This document shows positions 1 through 10,300 of a stretch of DNA of 64,000 bases, piece after piece (position 1 is the first letter of the stretch; every line of letters starts with the position of its first letter). The stretch lies in contig JAFSBV010000032.1 of the NCBI GenBank assembly GCA_017437125.1, forward strand, positions 21,266-85,265, read 5' to 3'. Source of the stretch: Bacteroidales bacterium. GTDB lineage: Bacteria; Bacteroidota; Bacteroidia; Bacteroidales; UBA932. Below the pieces are notes generated by a model that saw only the letters and a program-made list of their open reading frames with translations, made no database searches and was not told the origin of the DNA. Both the position numbers and the translations under genes were made by a program.

Positions 1-1612
1 ACCACTGACGACGCGCGTGCTTGTATGACCATCCGTTTCCTTCACGAGGGAAGTCGATCCATTCAGGATGACCGAATTCATTGCCCATGAAAGTAAGATA
101 ACCGTTTCCGCATGTAGCCATGGTCACCAGACGGATCATCTTATGAAGAGCCATTCCCCTGTCAACGATATCGGACTGCGAGTCCTTGTTCATAGAGAAA
201 TACATCTCCTTGTCCATGAGACGGAACGCTATGGTCTTGTCTCCCACCATGGCCTGGTCGTGGCACTCTGCATAGCTGATGGTCTTTTCATCCTCACGCT
301 TGTTGGTGAGCTGCCACCACATTTCGCCCATGCTCCATTGGTCGTCCGTCAGTTCCTTGATCCATTTGATCCAGTTGTCAGCCACACCCATGCTCATACG
401 GAAATCAAAGCCGACACCACCCTGATCGAGAGGAGCAGCAAGACCTGCCATTCCGCTCACATCCTCGGCGATGGTGAAGGCATCCGGATTCATCTCATGG
501 ATGAGTATGTTCGCGAGAGCAAGATATGCCACAGCATTCTCGTCCACGCCCTCGTTGAAGTAGTTGTCATATCCGACAAATGCCTTCTCGAGGCCATGAT
601 CCCAGTAAAGCATACTGGTCACACCGTCAAATCGGAAACCGTCTATATGATATTCCTCCATCCAGTACTTGCAGTTTGAAAGAAGGAAATACTTGGTTTC
701 ATCCTTGCCGTAGTCGAAGCAGCGCGAACCCCACGCAGGATGACGGCCTTGCCATCCGCTGTAGAAATAAAGGTCTTCCTTGCCGTCGAACATTCCGAGT
801 CCCTCGGCCTCGTTGTCAACCGAGTGAGAGTGAACGATATCCATCACCACAGCGATGCCGAGGCCATGGGCTTCATCGACAAGGGCCTTGAATTCCTCCG
901 GAGTACCGAAGCGGGAGCTCAATGCATAGAAGTTCGCCACCTGATAGCCGAACGAACCGTAGTAAGGATGCTCCTGAAGAGCCATGATCTGGAGAGTGTC
1001 ATATCCCAGATCAGCCACCTTCGGAAGCACATTCACGCGGAATTCCTCAAAAGTACCCACCTTCTCCTCTTCCGCCGCCATGCCTATATGGCACTCATAG
1101 ATCAGCGGATGCGGTCTCTTGCCTGGGTTTCCGTTACGCCACATGTAAGGCTGCGCAGGATCCCACACCTGTGCGCAGAAGGTCTTGGTAGCCGGATCCT
1201 GAACCGTCCTTGTCACGTACGCTGGCAGCCTTTCGGCTCCACCACCCTTCCACTCTATGTAGAGCTTGTAGAGAGTGCCGTGATCAAGGAACATGGCAGG
1301 AAGGACTATCTCCCAGTTTCCGCCTCCTATCGGTCTCAATGCATAGGCTTCCGTGCGCTTCCAGTTGTTGAATTCCCCTATAATATAAATCTTCGTGGCA
1401 TTGGGAGCCCATTCGCGGAAAATCCAGTTTCCTGCGGCATCACGATGAAGACCATAGTACATATGGTTGTTCATCCCGTTGCAAAGCTTCCCGTCCACAG
1501 ACATCCTCTCCTTGAAGTCGAGGATCATCTCATGTCTCCTGTCTATGACCTCCTTGAATGGCTCAAGCCATTCGTCATGATCATAGATCATCTTCTTGCT
1601 TTTTGCACACAT
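1..1612 (-). CDS. glgB: 1,4-alpha-glucan branching enzyme, C-terminus cut by window edge
   Basis: Glycogen branching enzyme: cuts an alpha-1,4 chain and re-attaches it through an alpha-1,6 bond. About 537 codons are present and the frame runs open off the left edge. The CBM48-like N-terminal region has the EWAPNA and GEFNNW motifs. The GH13 barrel shows MDIVHSHS, the nucleophile region DGFRFDGVTSMLYW, the acid/base region AEDVSGM and ECHDQAMVGDKT. These match the eukaryote-like GH13_8 subfamily usual in Bacteroidetes. The visible end, EWIDFPREGNGWSYKHARR, is near the end of the catalytic domain, so I estimate roughly 130-150 residues are missing. The chosen ATG lies 14 bases after the xseB stop, so it is probably co-transcribed with xseA-xseB. 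Confidence 0.93.
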   Translation of the reverse strand, partial: MCAKSKKMIYDHDEWLEPFKEVIDRRHEMILDFKERMSVDGKLCNGMNNHMYYGLHRDAAGNWIFREWAPNATKIYIIGEFNNWKRTEAYALRPIGGGNWEIVLPAMFLDHGTLYKLYIEWKGGGAERLPAYVTRTVQDPATKTFCAQVWDPAQPYMWRNGNPGKRPHPLIYECHIGMAAEEEKVGTFEEFRVNVLPKVADLGYDTLQIMALQEHPYYGSFGYQVANFYALSSRFGTPEEFKALVDEAHGLGIAVVMDIVHSHSVDNEAEGLGMFDGKEDLYFYSGWQGRHPAWGSRCFDYGKDETKYFLLSNCKYWMEEYHIDGFRFDGVTSMLYWDHGLEKAFVGYDNYFNEGVDENAVAYLALANILIHEMNPDAFTIAEDVSGMAGLAAPLDQGGVGFDFRMSMGVADNWIKWIKELTDDQWSMGEMWWQLTNKREDEKTISYAECHDQAMVGDKTIAFRLMDKEMYFSMNKDSQSDIVDRGMALHKMIRLVTMATCGNGYLTFMGNEFGHPEWIDFPREGNGWSYKHARRQW

Positions 1613-1626
1613 ATGAAGTCTCAGTG

Positions 1627-1821
1627 TTATTGGTTAGTCATTTCATCCAGCCTCTCACGTGCTCCCCTGAGGTAGGCGCGGCAGGCTTCTATCAGTTCAT
1701 CAGATCTCCTGATGTATCTGTCTATGTCTCCGATCCCCGTCTGAGGATCCTCGACCTTCGCCGCGATGGATTCGAGTTCCTCCACAGCTTTCGTATAATC
1801 AAATTCTTCTTTCATAATCAT
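1627..1821 (-). CDS. xseB: exodeoxyribonuclease VII small subunit
   Basis: Small subunit of ExoVII, which degrades single-stranded DNA from both ends into short oligonucleotides together with XseA. The 64-residue product has the family's usual size, with the FDYTKAVEELESIAAKVE segment and a helical, charged C-terminus (YIRRSDELIEACRAYLRGARERL). It starts 4 bases after the xseA stop. The start is a double ATG ATT ATG (positions 1821 and 1815) and either could be used. Confidence 0.93.
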   Translation of the reverse strand: MIMKEEFDYTKAVEELESIAAKVEDPQTGIGDIDRYIRRSDELIEACRAYLRGARERLDEMTNQ

Positions 1822-1825
1822 TCAT

Positions 1826-3007
1826 TCAGTTACGCCGGCATCCCAGCACCTCGCAATCTATCGTTCCATCCGCAAACATGACCGAAACTCTGTCACCTTC
1901 GGATATCCCGGCCACTCCCTTCAGAACAACTCCCGTTCCGTCCACAGCCAGCACATACCCCCTTTCCATCATCCTGCGCGGGTCTGCAGAAGAAATCCTG
2001 GTCTCCAGCACACGCAAGGCCGCATCCATCCCGGCAATCTTCAGAGAAAAGCCTCCCCTGATCCTCGAACGCAGCATCTGCAGCATGGTTTCCTCGGCAC
2101 TCATCCTGGCCGAAACAGCAAGTCTCAGGCGTGAAGCAAGGGACGAGAGCCTGCCATCCTCATCTTCATATATTCCGAGAATGAAGTCAGCAAGCGCAGT
2201 CGGGGTCTTGACATATTCATGAGCGACCATGTCACACACATGGAAGTCCTGGTCATGGCCTATGGCTGTAAGCACCGGCAGAGGATACTGGGCTATGACG
2301 GAAGCAAGTCCGTAATCATCAAAACATGCAAGATCAAGTCTCGCACCACCGCCTCGGAGTATAAGGACAGCATCATAGTCCGCTCCGCTTTCCAGAACGG
2401 CATCCATGGCGGCGATTATCGAATCCGGACATTCGCTTCCCTGCATCAGGGCAGGATAGAGCTGCACATCCACATTGAACCCATATGGATTTTCATCGAG
2501 ATGACGGATGAAATCGCGGTAGCCGGCAGCATCCTCGGCTGATATGACAGCGAACCTGTACGGAAGCAACGGAAGCTGAAGACCTTTCTGGAGTTCAAGA
2601 AGGCCTTCCTTACCGAGTCTTTCGATGGTCCTCTGTCTCTCCAGCTCCTTCAGTCCGAGAGAATACTCCGGATCTATATCGTTGATTATCAGCGAGAACC
2701 CATATAGCTGACTGTAATTCACCTGGACTTCCACGAGAATCACCATGCCTTCGCTTATTGGGGAACCTGTAACCGACTGGAAATACGGGGCGATGAAACG
2801 GTATCTGGACGACCATATTATCGCATTGGCTTTTGCGACCAGTCCCTGACTGTTACTTTGAGACAGCTCCAGATAACAATGGCCTCCGTTACGCGCCTTG
2901 ATCGCGCTAACTTCGGCCCTTACCCAGATACGTGACGGAAAAAGACATTCTATCCCCTCCTTAAGTCTCGTTTGGAACTCAAATAGGTCAAAAATTTCTT
3001 TTTCCAT
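1826..3007 (-). CDS. xseA: exodeoxyribonuclease VII large subunit
   Basis: Catalytic large subunit of ExoVII. An N-terminal OB-fold (about residues 10-105, with AEVSAIKARNGGHCYLEL) is followed by the Exonuc_VII_L domain, with AVISAEDAAGYRDF, LILRGGGARLDLACFDD and TAIGHDQD. The product is about 393 residues, slightly short but within the Bacteroidetes range. I prefer the ATG at 3007 (MEKEIFDLFEF) over an in-frame ATG at 3031, because a TAAATTTG promoter element at 3029-3036 would place the upstream codon at or before the transcription start. xseB follows after 4 bases. Confidence 0.94.
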   Translation of the reverse strand: MEKEIFDLFEFQTRLKEGIECLFPSRIWVRAEVSAIKARNGGHCYLELSQSNSQGLVAKANAIIWSSRYRFIAPYFQSVTGSPISEGMVILVEVQVNYSQLYGFSLIINDIDPEYSLGLKELERQRTIERLGKEGLLELQKGLQLPLLPYRFAVISAEDAAGYRDFIRHLDENPYGFNVDVQLYPALMQGSECPDSIIAAMDAVLESGADYDAVLILRGGGARLDLACFDDYGLASVIAQYPLPVLTAIGHDQDFHVCDMVAHEYVKTPTALADFILGIYEDEDGRLSSLASRLRLAVSARMSAEETMLQMLRSRIRGGFSLKIAGMDAALRVLETRISSADPRRMMERGYVLAVDGTGVVLKGVAGISEGDRVSVMFADGTIDCEVLGCRRN

Positions 3008-3028
3008 AAAGTTTTCATTACATCGCAA

Positions 3029-3036
3029 CAAATTTA
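3029..3036 (-). promoter_or_regulatory. -7 element of the xseA promoter
   Basis: TAAATTTG on the minus strand matches the Bacteroidetes -7 consensus TAnnTTTG, 21 bases before the xseA ATG. The upstream TTTG box is not clear; only a TTG lies at about the right distance. Predicted from sequence alone. Confidence 0.5.
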
Positions 3037-3093
3037 ACTATTTTTTCCTATATGAGATGCAATAATTCATTAAGATTTCAAATAAAAAATTCA

Positions 3094-3101
3094 TATATTT
3101 G
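3094..3101 (+). promoter_or_regulatory. -7 element of the engB promoter
   Basis: TATATTTG matches the Bacteroidetes -7 consensus and lies 25 bases before the engB ATG in the xseA/engB divergent spacer. No good TTTG box is seen at the expected distance. Confidence 0.45.
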
Positions 3102-3126
3102 CCGACTGATTTGAGATATTACAGAA

Positions 3127-3738
3127 ATGAAGATCAACGAAGCATTGTTCTCCGGCAGCAGCACAAGGATTTCCGAGAAGCCGAAGCAGAAGTTTCCTGA
3201 ATTCGCCTTCATAGGAAGGTCGAATGTAGGAAAGTCTTCGCTAATCAACATGCTGTGCCGCAACAAGAAGCTTGCAATGACTTCAAGCAAGCCGGGCAAG
3301 ACAAGACTCGTGAACCATTTCCTCATCAACAGGGAATGGTATCTTGTTGACCTTCCCGGATACGGATATGCGAAGATGTCAGCTACAGGCAAGCAGAAGC
3401 TTGAGCAGGTCATCAGAAACTACATCAACCTCTCTCAGGAGATGGTAATGCTCTTTGTCCTCATCGATTCGCGCCATGACATCGGCAAGGTCGATATGGA
3501 TTTCCTCATCGAACTTGGTCAGAGTCAGATACCTTTCGCAATAATCTTCACAAAGGGAGACAAGAACGGCCCTAACGCCCTCAACGCGCAGATAGAGAAG
3601 ATGAAGGCGCAGATCCTTGAATTATGGGAAGAGCTCCCGCCTGTATTCGTAAGCTCTTCGGAGACAGGATTGGGAAGGGAGGAGATACTTGACTACATAG
3701 GTTCAATACTCGAATCTCTCAAAGAAGATAAGAACTAA
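3127..3738 (+). CDS. engB: ribosome biogenesis GTP-binding protein EngB (YihA/YsxC)
   Basis: TRAFAC-class GTPase needed for assembly of the large ribosomal subunit. G1 is GRSNVGKSS, the switch region PGKTRLVNHF, G3 DLPGYGYA, G4 TKGDK and G5 SSETGLG. Its 203 residues match the family length. It heads a plus-strand run with prs (12 bases downstream), a small membrane protein and der, another ribosome-assembly GTPase. It diverges from xseA. Confidence 0.96.
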   Translation: MKINEALFSGSSTRISEKPKQKFPEFAFIGRSNVGKSSLINMLCRNKKLAMTSSKPGKTRLVNHFLINREWYLVDLPGYGYAKMSATGKQKLEQVIRNYINLSQEMVMLFVLIDSRHDIGKVDMDFLIELGQSQIPFAIIFTKGDKNGPNALNAQIEKMKAQILELWEELPPVFVSSSETGLGREEILDYIGSILESLKEDKN

Positions 3739-3750
3739 ACCCTCAATACG

Positions 3751-4701
3751 ATGCAGAAGGAACACAAAATGAAGCTTTTCGCCTGCAGGGCGTCAAAGGA
3801 TTTTGCATTAAAGGTTGCAAAGGAACTCAATATAGAGGTCGGAGCCTCGGATGTACTGACATTCAGTGACGGAGAATTCCAGCCGTCATTCAATGAAAGC
3901 GTCAGAGGCGCGACTGTATTCATCATACAGTCCACATATCCTCCGACAGACAATCTTTTCGAGCTCCTGCTCATGGCTGATGCCGCAAAGAGAGCATCTG
4001 CCCACAGAGTGATTGCAGTAATGCCATATTTCGGCTGGGCGAGACAGGACCGCAAGGACAAGCCGAGAGTATCAATCGGAGCGAAGCTTGTAGCCAACAT
4101 GCTCCATGCTGCAGGATGTGACCGCGTCATGACATGCGACCTGCACGCAGATCAGATCCAGGGATTCTTCGACTTCCCGGTTGACCACATATATGCAAGT
4201 GCCGTATTCCTTCCGTACATAAAATCTCTTAACATCGAGAATCTTGCAATAGCAGCTCCGGATATGGGTGGAGCAAAGAGAGCCAATGCCTATGCGAGAT
4301 ATCTTGAGTGTCCGGTAGTGATCTGCCACAAGTCACGTGAAAAAGCGAACGTGGTGGCTTCAATCACCGCTATCGGAGATGTCGCAGGCAAGAACATCGT
4401 GATCGTTGACGACATGGTGGACACTGCCGGCACACTGGCCAAGGCGGCAAATGTGCTGAAGGACATGGGTGCACTCAGCGTACGTGCCTGCGCTACGCAC
4501 GCTGTTTTCTCAGGCCCCGCATATGAAAAGATAGCCAATTCGGCTCTCAAGGAAGTGATAGTTTCAGACACGATTCCTCTCGATCCGGATCCTTCAAAGG
4601 ACAAGAGCAAGATCACAGTCCTCACCATGACCAAGATGTTTGCAGACATCATCAACAAGGTCTATAACTATGAGGAAATCAGTTCAAGCTTCATAAACTA
4701 A
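3751..4701 (+). CDS. prs: ribose-phosphate pyrophosphokinase
   Basis: Makes PRPP from ribose-5-phosphate and ATP, feeding purine, pyrimidine, histidine and NAD synthesis. Features seen: the flexible-loop/ATP region FGWARQDRKDKPR, the metal-binding region CDLHADQIQGFF, and the PRPP loop IVDDMVDTAGT near residue 213. Length 316, typical of class I enzymes. An internal ATG at 3769 (MKLFACRASK) is an alternative start. It abuts the next small gene without a gap. Confidence 0.95.
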   Translation: MQKEHKMKLFACRASKDFALKVAKELNIEVGASDVLTFSDGEFQPSFNESVRGATVFIIQSTYPPTDNLFELLLMADAAKRASAHRVIAVMPYFGWARQDRKDKPRVSIGAKLVANMLHAAGCDRVMTCDLHADQIQGFFDFPVDHIYASAVFLPYIKSLNIENLAIAAPDMGGAKRANAYARYLECPVVICHKSREKANVVASITAIGDVAGKNIVIVDDMVDTAGTLAKAANVLKDMGALSVRACATHAVFSGPAYEKIANSALKEVIVSDTIPLDPDPSKDKSKITVLTMTKMFADIINKVYNYEEISSSFIN

Positions 4702-4953
4702 ATGGAGGTATTATTAGCTGCATTGATCCTGGTAGCGCTTTGTGTGTTCGGCCTTTGCTTCAACATCATCTTCAGGAAAGACGGAAAATTTCCTGAAACA
4801 GAGATAGAGAACAACAAGGAAATGCGCAAAAGGGGCATAAAGTGCGCCAAGGAGGAAGAGATAAAGCTTTGGGGCAAGAAGGACAAGGACGGCAACCCTG
4901 TGGCCTGCGACGAAGGTGGATGCGGGAGCTGTGCCAGAACCGATTGTCATTAA
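4702..4953 (+). CDS. small single-pass membrane protein with Cys-rich tail
   Basis: An 83-residue product with one N-terminal membrane helix (about residues 2-24, LLAALILVALCVFGLCFNII), a charged middle section (KCAKEEEIKLWGKKDKDGNP) and a C-terminal cysteine cluster (CDEGGCGSCARTDCH) that could bind a metal or Fe-S centre. The ATG follows the prs stop directly, so translational coupling is likely. Short Cys-tailed membrane proteins occur in Bacteroidetes, but I know no assigned function and infer none. Confidence 0.75.
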   Translation: MEVLLAALILVALCVFGLCFNIIFRKDGKFPETEIENNKEMRKRGIKCAKEEEIKLWGKKDKDGNPVACDEGGCGSCARTDCH

Positions 4954-4988
4954 TATATAAGTTCGGTCCCGGATAGGGATGAGCAATT

Positions 4989-5017
4989 ATCGCCGAGAGG
5001 CGGGGTTTTAACTTTTA
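4989..5017 (+). promoter_or_regulatory. weak hairpin in the der leader
   Basis: In the 75-base spacer before der, CGCC-GAGA-GGCG can form a short hairpin followed by GGTTTT and a T-rich stretch. It could be a weak terminator or attenuator between the prs pair and der, or chance. Confidence 0.25.
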
Positions 5018-5028
5018 ATTTATTCATT

Positions 5029-6336
5029 ATGAGCTTATTAGCTATTGTAGGACGCCCTAACGTAGGAAAGTCCACTCTTTTCAACCGCCTTGTCGGCATG
5101 CGACAGGCAATCGTTGATGAAACCGCAGGTGTCACACGCGACAGGCACTATGGAAGGTGCGAATGGTGCGGAACCGAATTTTCCGTTGTTGACACAGGCG
5201 GATATACATCCAATTCCGACGACATATTCGAAGAGGAGATCCGCAAGCAGGTTGTCCTCGCCATCGAAGAGGCGCACGTCGTACTGTTCATGGTAGAGGC
5301 CGGCACCGGAATCACCGACTATGACGAAGAGATCGCAGATCTTCTCCGCCGCAGCGGAAAACCTGTCGTACTTGCCGTCAACAAGATCGATTCGGGAGAA
5401 AAGATGTATGATGCATTCCAGTTCTATTCTTTAGGACTTGGAGAGGTTTACGGCATATCTGCAGCAAACGGAGGCGGTACAGGAGACCTTCTTGACGCCA
5501 TCGTGAAGGAACTTCCTGCTGAGGATCCTGATACGGACGAACATCCCGAGCTTCCTCATTTCACCATCGTCGGAAAGCCTAACGTAGGAAAATCATCGCT
5601 TACAAACGCTCTTCTCGGCAAGGAAAGGAACATCGTCACCCCTATCGCCGGCACTACTCGTGACTCCATCGCCACACTTTACAACAAGTTCGGCCATGAG
5701 TTCATGCTCGTTGACACTGCCGGAATGAGAAAGAAGGCGAAGGTTCATGAAGATCTCGAATTCTATTCGGTAATGAGGTCCATCCGTGCCATCGAGCATT
5801 CTGACGTATGTATCCTCATGGTTGACGCACAGACCGGAATCGAGTCGCAGGACATGGCCATATTCAACCTCATACAGCGAAACAAGAAGGGTTGTGTGGT
5901 GGTTGTGAACAAATGGGATACCATCGAGAAGGACAGCAACACGATGAAGGAATATACGATAGCGATCAAGGAACGCCTTGCTCCATTCAACGACCTTCCT
6001 ATCATCTTCACATCAGTGATCAACAAGCAGAGAATCATGGATGTCCTCGATGCGGCTGCCCATGTATATGAGAATTATTCGCGCAAGATCAAGACTTCGG
6101 AACTGAACGAGGTGATGCTTCCGGAGATAGAGAATTATCCTCCGCCTGCATGGAAGGGCAAGTACATCAAGATCAAGTACGTGACCCAGCTTCCGACCCG
6201 TTCACCTTCATTCGCATTCTTCTGCAATCTTCCGCAGTACATACGCGAACCATACAGAAGATTCCTCGAGAACAAGCTCCGCTCGAATTTCGACTTCCTC
6301 GGATGTCCTGTTCACGTGTTCCTCAGACAAAAATAG
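5029..6336 (+). CDS. der: ribosome biogenesis GTPase Der (EngA)
   Basis: Double-GTPase required for 50S maturation. Two tandem G domains are visible: the first with [17 protein letters not shown] and NKID (residues about 7-160), the second with [22 protein letters not shown] and NKWD (about 180-350). A C-terminal KH-like domain follows and ends in LRQK. The 435 residues match the family. Its stop codon lies inside the terminator hairpin shared with the convergent DUF4783 gene. Confidence 0.97.
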   Translation: MSLLAIVGRPNVGKSTLFNRLVGMRQAIVDETAGVTRDRHYGRCEWCGTEFSVVDTGGYTSNSDDIFEEEIRKQVVLAIEEAHVVLFMVEAGTGITDYDEEIADLLRRSGKPVVLAVNKIDSGEKMYDAFQFYSLGLGEVYGISAANGGGTGDLLDAIVKELPAEDPDTDEHPELPHFTIVGKPNVGKSSLTNALLGKERNIVTPIAGTTRDSIATLYNKFGHEFMLVDTAGMRKKAKVHEDLEFYSVMRSIRAIEHSDVCILMVDAQTGIESQDMAIFNLIQRNKKGCVVVVNKWDTIEKDSNTMKEYTIAIKERLAPFNDLPIIFTSVINKQRIMDVLDAAAHVYENYSRKIKTSELNEVMLPEIENYPPPAWKGKYIKIKYVTQLPTRSPSFAFFCNLPQYIREPYRRFLENKLRSNFDFLGCPVHVFLRQK

Positions 6337-6360
6337 AAAGGCTAATTCAGCCTTTCTATT
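6332..6360. terminator. bidirectional terminator between der and the DUF4783 gene
   Basis: Perfect 12-bp inverted repeat (6332-6343 and 6349-6360) with a 5-base loop. It is followed by ATTTTC on the plus strand and TTTTTG on the minus strand, so it can end both transcripts. The hairpin contains the stop codons of both genes (6334-6336 and 6342-6344). Confidence 0.85.
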
Positions 6361-6749
6361 TTCAGATGCTGGATCCTGTAAGCCGTGTCGTCGTATCCGA
6401 CGAAGATGGTGACCAGGAAGAGTTCGCCGCCGGCATTCAAAGTGCCTAAGGCATATTTCATGTTCGAGCGTCCCGCCTTATGAGTTATCTCGAATGATCT
6501 CGGAGTATATGAACGGAAGAATGACTTGACAATCTGTCTGGCCTGATTGCGGCTGGAGTCGTTCGAGTCCGAGAATATCGTGACTTCGAGGTTGTCCGAA
6601 AACCATGCCGACAGCTTCTCGGCATCTCCCATCGCAAGATATTTGGCAATCGGGTTGAACACGTCATAGCCGGTATCCTGGGCCGAAGCCTTGACACCGG
6701 ACAGAAATGCGGCCGTTACCGCCATAACGCAAAGTATGTATCTGCTCAT
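6342..6749 (-). CDS. DUF4783 secreted protein
   Basis: A 135-residue product with a cleavable signal peptide (VTAAFLSGVKASAQ, cut after about residue 24), then a compact domain with AKYLAMGDAEKLSAWF, DNLEVTIF and VKSFFRSYTPRSFEITHKAG. This matches the Bacteroidetes DUF4783 family, whose fold resembles NTF2-like proteins. Likely periplasmic. No function is known. It converges on der; no clear promoter is seen in the 134-base spacer to rlmH. Confidence 0.82.
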   Translation of the reverse strand: MSRYILCVMAVTAAFLSGVKASAQDTGYDVFNPIAKYLAMGDAEKLSAWFSDNLEVTIFSDSNDSSRNQARQIVKSFFRSYTPRSFEITHKAGRSNMKYALGTLNAGGELFLVTIFVGYDDTAYRIQHLKIERLN

Positions 6750-6850
6750 CTGAGATTCACCATGTTTGACCGCGCAAAGATACTACAAATTCCAAGCCGA
6801 GCAACTCTTTTCGTAAATTATTCATTGGCTGGATTTTTGCAGAGATTTAT

Positions 6851-6858
6851 TATATTTG
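6851..6858 (+). promoter_or_regulatory. -7 element of the rlmH promoter
   Basis: TATATTTG matches the Bacteroidetes -7 consensus 25 bases before the rlmH start. The upstream box is imperfect (TTG at 6825-6827, spacer about 23). Confidence 0.5.
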
Positions 6859-6883
6859 TGCCTGCATCTAAAGTTCCCTTCAT

Positions 6884-7357
6884 ATGAAGATAACTCTGCT
6901 GACCGTCGGAAAGACTGACAAGGACTGGGTAAGACAGGGGCTTGACATATATGTGTCACGCCTGAAGCATTATGTTCCTTTCTCAATGATAGAGATTCCG
7001 GAGCTGAAGAACGTGTCTGCACTCAGCAAGGAGCAGATAAAGACCAGGGAGGGAGAACTCATACTCAAGAACATCCGCAGCAGCGATGACGTGATTCTCC
7101 TTGACGAGAGAGGCAAGGAATACTCTTCGATGGAACTGGCAAAGGTAATAAAGGACAAGATGACCTATGGAGGCCGTGACATAGTCTATGTGATCGGCGG
7201 GGCATACGGTTTCTCTGAAGCCGTATATGCAAGGGCGGATTCGAAGCTTTCACTTTCCCGCATGACATTCTCGCATCAGATGGTCAGGGCCATATTTGCA
7301 GAACAGATATACCGTGCCTTCACGATAATGAAGGGAGAACCATATCATCACGAATAA
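6884..7357 (+). CDS. rlmH: 23S rRNA (pseudouridine1915-N3)-methyltransferase RlmH
   Basis: SPOUT-class SAM-dependent methyltransferase that methylates pseudouridine 1915 in helix 69 of 23S rRNA. The product has 157 residues, as usual for the family. It shows ILLDERGKEYSSMELA, the SAM-binding knot region YVIGGAYGFSEAVYARA and the conserved C-terminus FAEQIYRAFTIMKGEPYHHE. The histidine kinase gene starts 9 bases downstream, so the two are probably one transcript. Confidence 0.96.
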   Translation: MKITLLTVGKTDKDWVRQGLDIYVSRLKHYVPFSMIEIPELKNVSALSKEQIKTREGELILKNIRSSDDVILLDERGKEYSSMELAKVIKDKMTYGGRDIVYVIGGAYGFSEAVYARADSKLSLSRMTFSHQMVRAIFAEQIYRAFTIMKGEPYHHE

Positions 7358-7366
7358 AGGCATGCT

Positions 7367-10300
7367 ATGAGAACAAAGAAATGGCTGCATAAGAGGCTTC
7401 CGCTTCTGGCTCTGCTTCTGGCGCTTCTGCTGTTTGTACTGTCTATGGCCAGCAATGATGCCGGCAGCGATACGGACAAGACGGCAGATAATGCCGCTGA
7501 GAGGATCGAGAGGCGTCTGGAAATACTTGACGGTTACATAATCATGGCTCAGGAGACCGACAGGAGCGAGCTCATCCTCCCCGAAGGACTTCCTGAAGAC
7601 ATGGTGATCTACAGGTATATCAACGACTCGCTGCAGTCATGGAGCAACCAGTTCTCCATCATCAACGACGACATATCGTCAAGACTTGTATTCCACAGGC
7701 TCACAGACCGGAATTCCGTCCTCACTTCTCCGTTGTCGGAAGCGGGAGAAGATATCACATACCTCAACATCGGTCCGAAATGGTATCTGGTCAAGGCCGT
7801 ATCAAGTCCTGACAATCAGAAGATCATCGCCGGTCTGGAAATAAAGAACACTCTGATCGACGATGCCAGAAAAAACGAAAACGGAGTCAATCCCCACCTC
7901 AGGCTATCCAGAAAATATTCGGTGCAGCCTCTGAGCAACAGCGGAGGTTCTGCAGTGGTGATTGACGGAACTCCACAGTTCAAGATACTGTACGATGCCA
8001 GCCAGGCTACGCCGTTCTTCGACAATTCCATGCTCAGATGGATGGCTATCCTGCTTCTTACCGTGGCGATCATCCTCTTCTTTGCCGGGCACAGAAGTCT
8101 CAAGGTCTATGGCACGGTAACGGTAACCCTGACATTGCTTTTCCTCATGGCACTCATATGGGGAATGCAGATGAGCGGAGCATCCGAGCTCTTTTCTCCT
8201 ACGATATATGCGGACGGCCCGCTGTTCTTCTCACTGGGAGCCCTTATCCTGATAAACACATACATAACCCTGCTCAGTACCTGTACATTCCTGATAAGGA
8301 ACAGGATAGCCGCGCTTGCACGCAAGGACTGGCTGCACAAGAGGAGGAACCTTGCTGTCTATGGCGCCCTGACATTGACCTTAGCCATAACCACCGCGCT
8401 TTATACCCACCTGACACTGAAGAGTCTTCTGATGAACTCCAATGTATCGATGGAGCTGTACAGATGGAACATGAACATTCCTTATACCATCATGGTATAT
8501 CTGTCATATACGGGACTCCTTTTCAGCATCCTTCTGCAGGTACAAGCCCTTAAGCCGGCCATAAAAGAGTTTCTGGGATTCAGATACGAGCTCCTTTCGC
8601 CCAAGATCCTCATTCTCTTCGCCATCGCATGTTCCGCATACTTTACGGTTACTTCCAGCTACCTTGGCTTCCGGAAAGAGCATGACAGAGTTTCAGTATG
8701 GGCGAACCGACTGTCTGTTGACAGGGATCTCAGCCTGGAGATACAGCTGAGGTCCGCCGAGGAGAACATCGCTTACGACAGACTCATATCCGCACTCGCC
8801 CTTCTTGACAACACGGGAAACATGATCCAGAACAGGATCAGCGAATATTATCTGCCACGTACAAGACAGTCCTATAACATAGATGTGAAGGTATTCAAGG
8901 AGAATGACCGCAACGGGCAGGCCCTTTTCAACAATATCACGAGAAACGGAACACCTATAGCCGGAGGCTCCCGCTTCCTCTTCATAACAGATGCCAACGG
9001 ACGCAGCAGCTATGCCGGAATATTCATGTTCTACAATGCAAGAGAAGGCATAAGCAGGATGATCCTCACCATCGAGCCGAACTCCAACAGGGAGGACAGA
9101 GGCTATTACAGCATCCTCGGACGATTCTCGAAACCGGGAGATATAAACATCCCGAACTATTACTCATACGCCAAATACAGGGACGGAAGGCTTGTCTCCT
9201 ACAAGGGCAATTATCCTTACCCTACATATTACGACCATATTGCGAAGGGCTATCTCATCGACAGGAAGCATGATGTAGCCCGTATCAAGGGATATGTCCA
9301 TTTCATGAACCTTGTCAGCGAGGATGAGCTGATCGTCATTTCAAGGCAGAAGAGAAGCGGACTTGTATATTTCACTTCTTTCTCCTACCTGTGTCTCATA
9401 CTCAGCGCCCTGCTGAGCATCTTCGCCCGTTCCCAGAAGAAGGACAAGATATTCAAGAGCAACTATTTCAAGACAAGGATCAACACCATATTGTTCGTAT
9501 CGTCTTTCCTCATCCTGGTCAGCATGACGGTCATCAGCGTCTTCTTCGTATATAAGAGGAACGAGGAGAACATGTACAATCTCATGTCCACCCGAATCAC
9601 TACCGTACAGGCACTGGTGGAAAGACAGGCACGCACAGCCAGGGACTGGAGGGATCTTGACAACCAGGAATTCACTTCCGTTCTGGAAAACATAAGCAAT
9701 TCCACCAAATGCGACATCACCCTTTATACTCCGGGAGGAAAGGTGTTCAGATCGACCACACCTGAGGTGTTTGAAAGGTTGATCATGGGCAGCAGGCTTG
9801 ACGAAGAGGCCTATTACAACATCCGTGACCTCAACCAGAGATATTTCATACACAAGGAGAAGATCACCGACTACAGGTATTGGGTGATGTATGCTCCGAT
9901 ATTCAACGACAGCGGACAGATGGTCGCCATCGCCGGCACTCCATATACAGACAGGAGCTTCGACTTCCAGCGTGAGGCGTTCTTCCATGCCGCCCTCATC
10001 ATCAACCTCTTCCTTCTCCTGCTCATAGGATCACTGCTTTTCAGCACGAGGGAGGTGAATTCGCTCTTCGCTCCTCTGGTGGAGATGGGAAAGAAGATGA
10101 ATAAGGCGGACATCCATAACCTTGAATACATCATTTATAAGAGAGAGGATGAGATATCTTCTCTGGTTGACGCCTACAACAGAATGGTCAAGGACCTTTC
10201 CGAATCGACGAAGCAGCTCGCACAGGCTGAAAGAGACAAGGCATGGAGCCAGATGGCAAGGCAGGTGGCCCACGAGATCAAGAATCCTCTGACACCTATC

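Noticed and set aside
68-1675. Long plus-strand ORFs at the left edge (203 and 311 codons)
   Set aside because: They are antisense to the glgB frame, which runs open off the window edge with all GH13 motifs intact.
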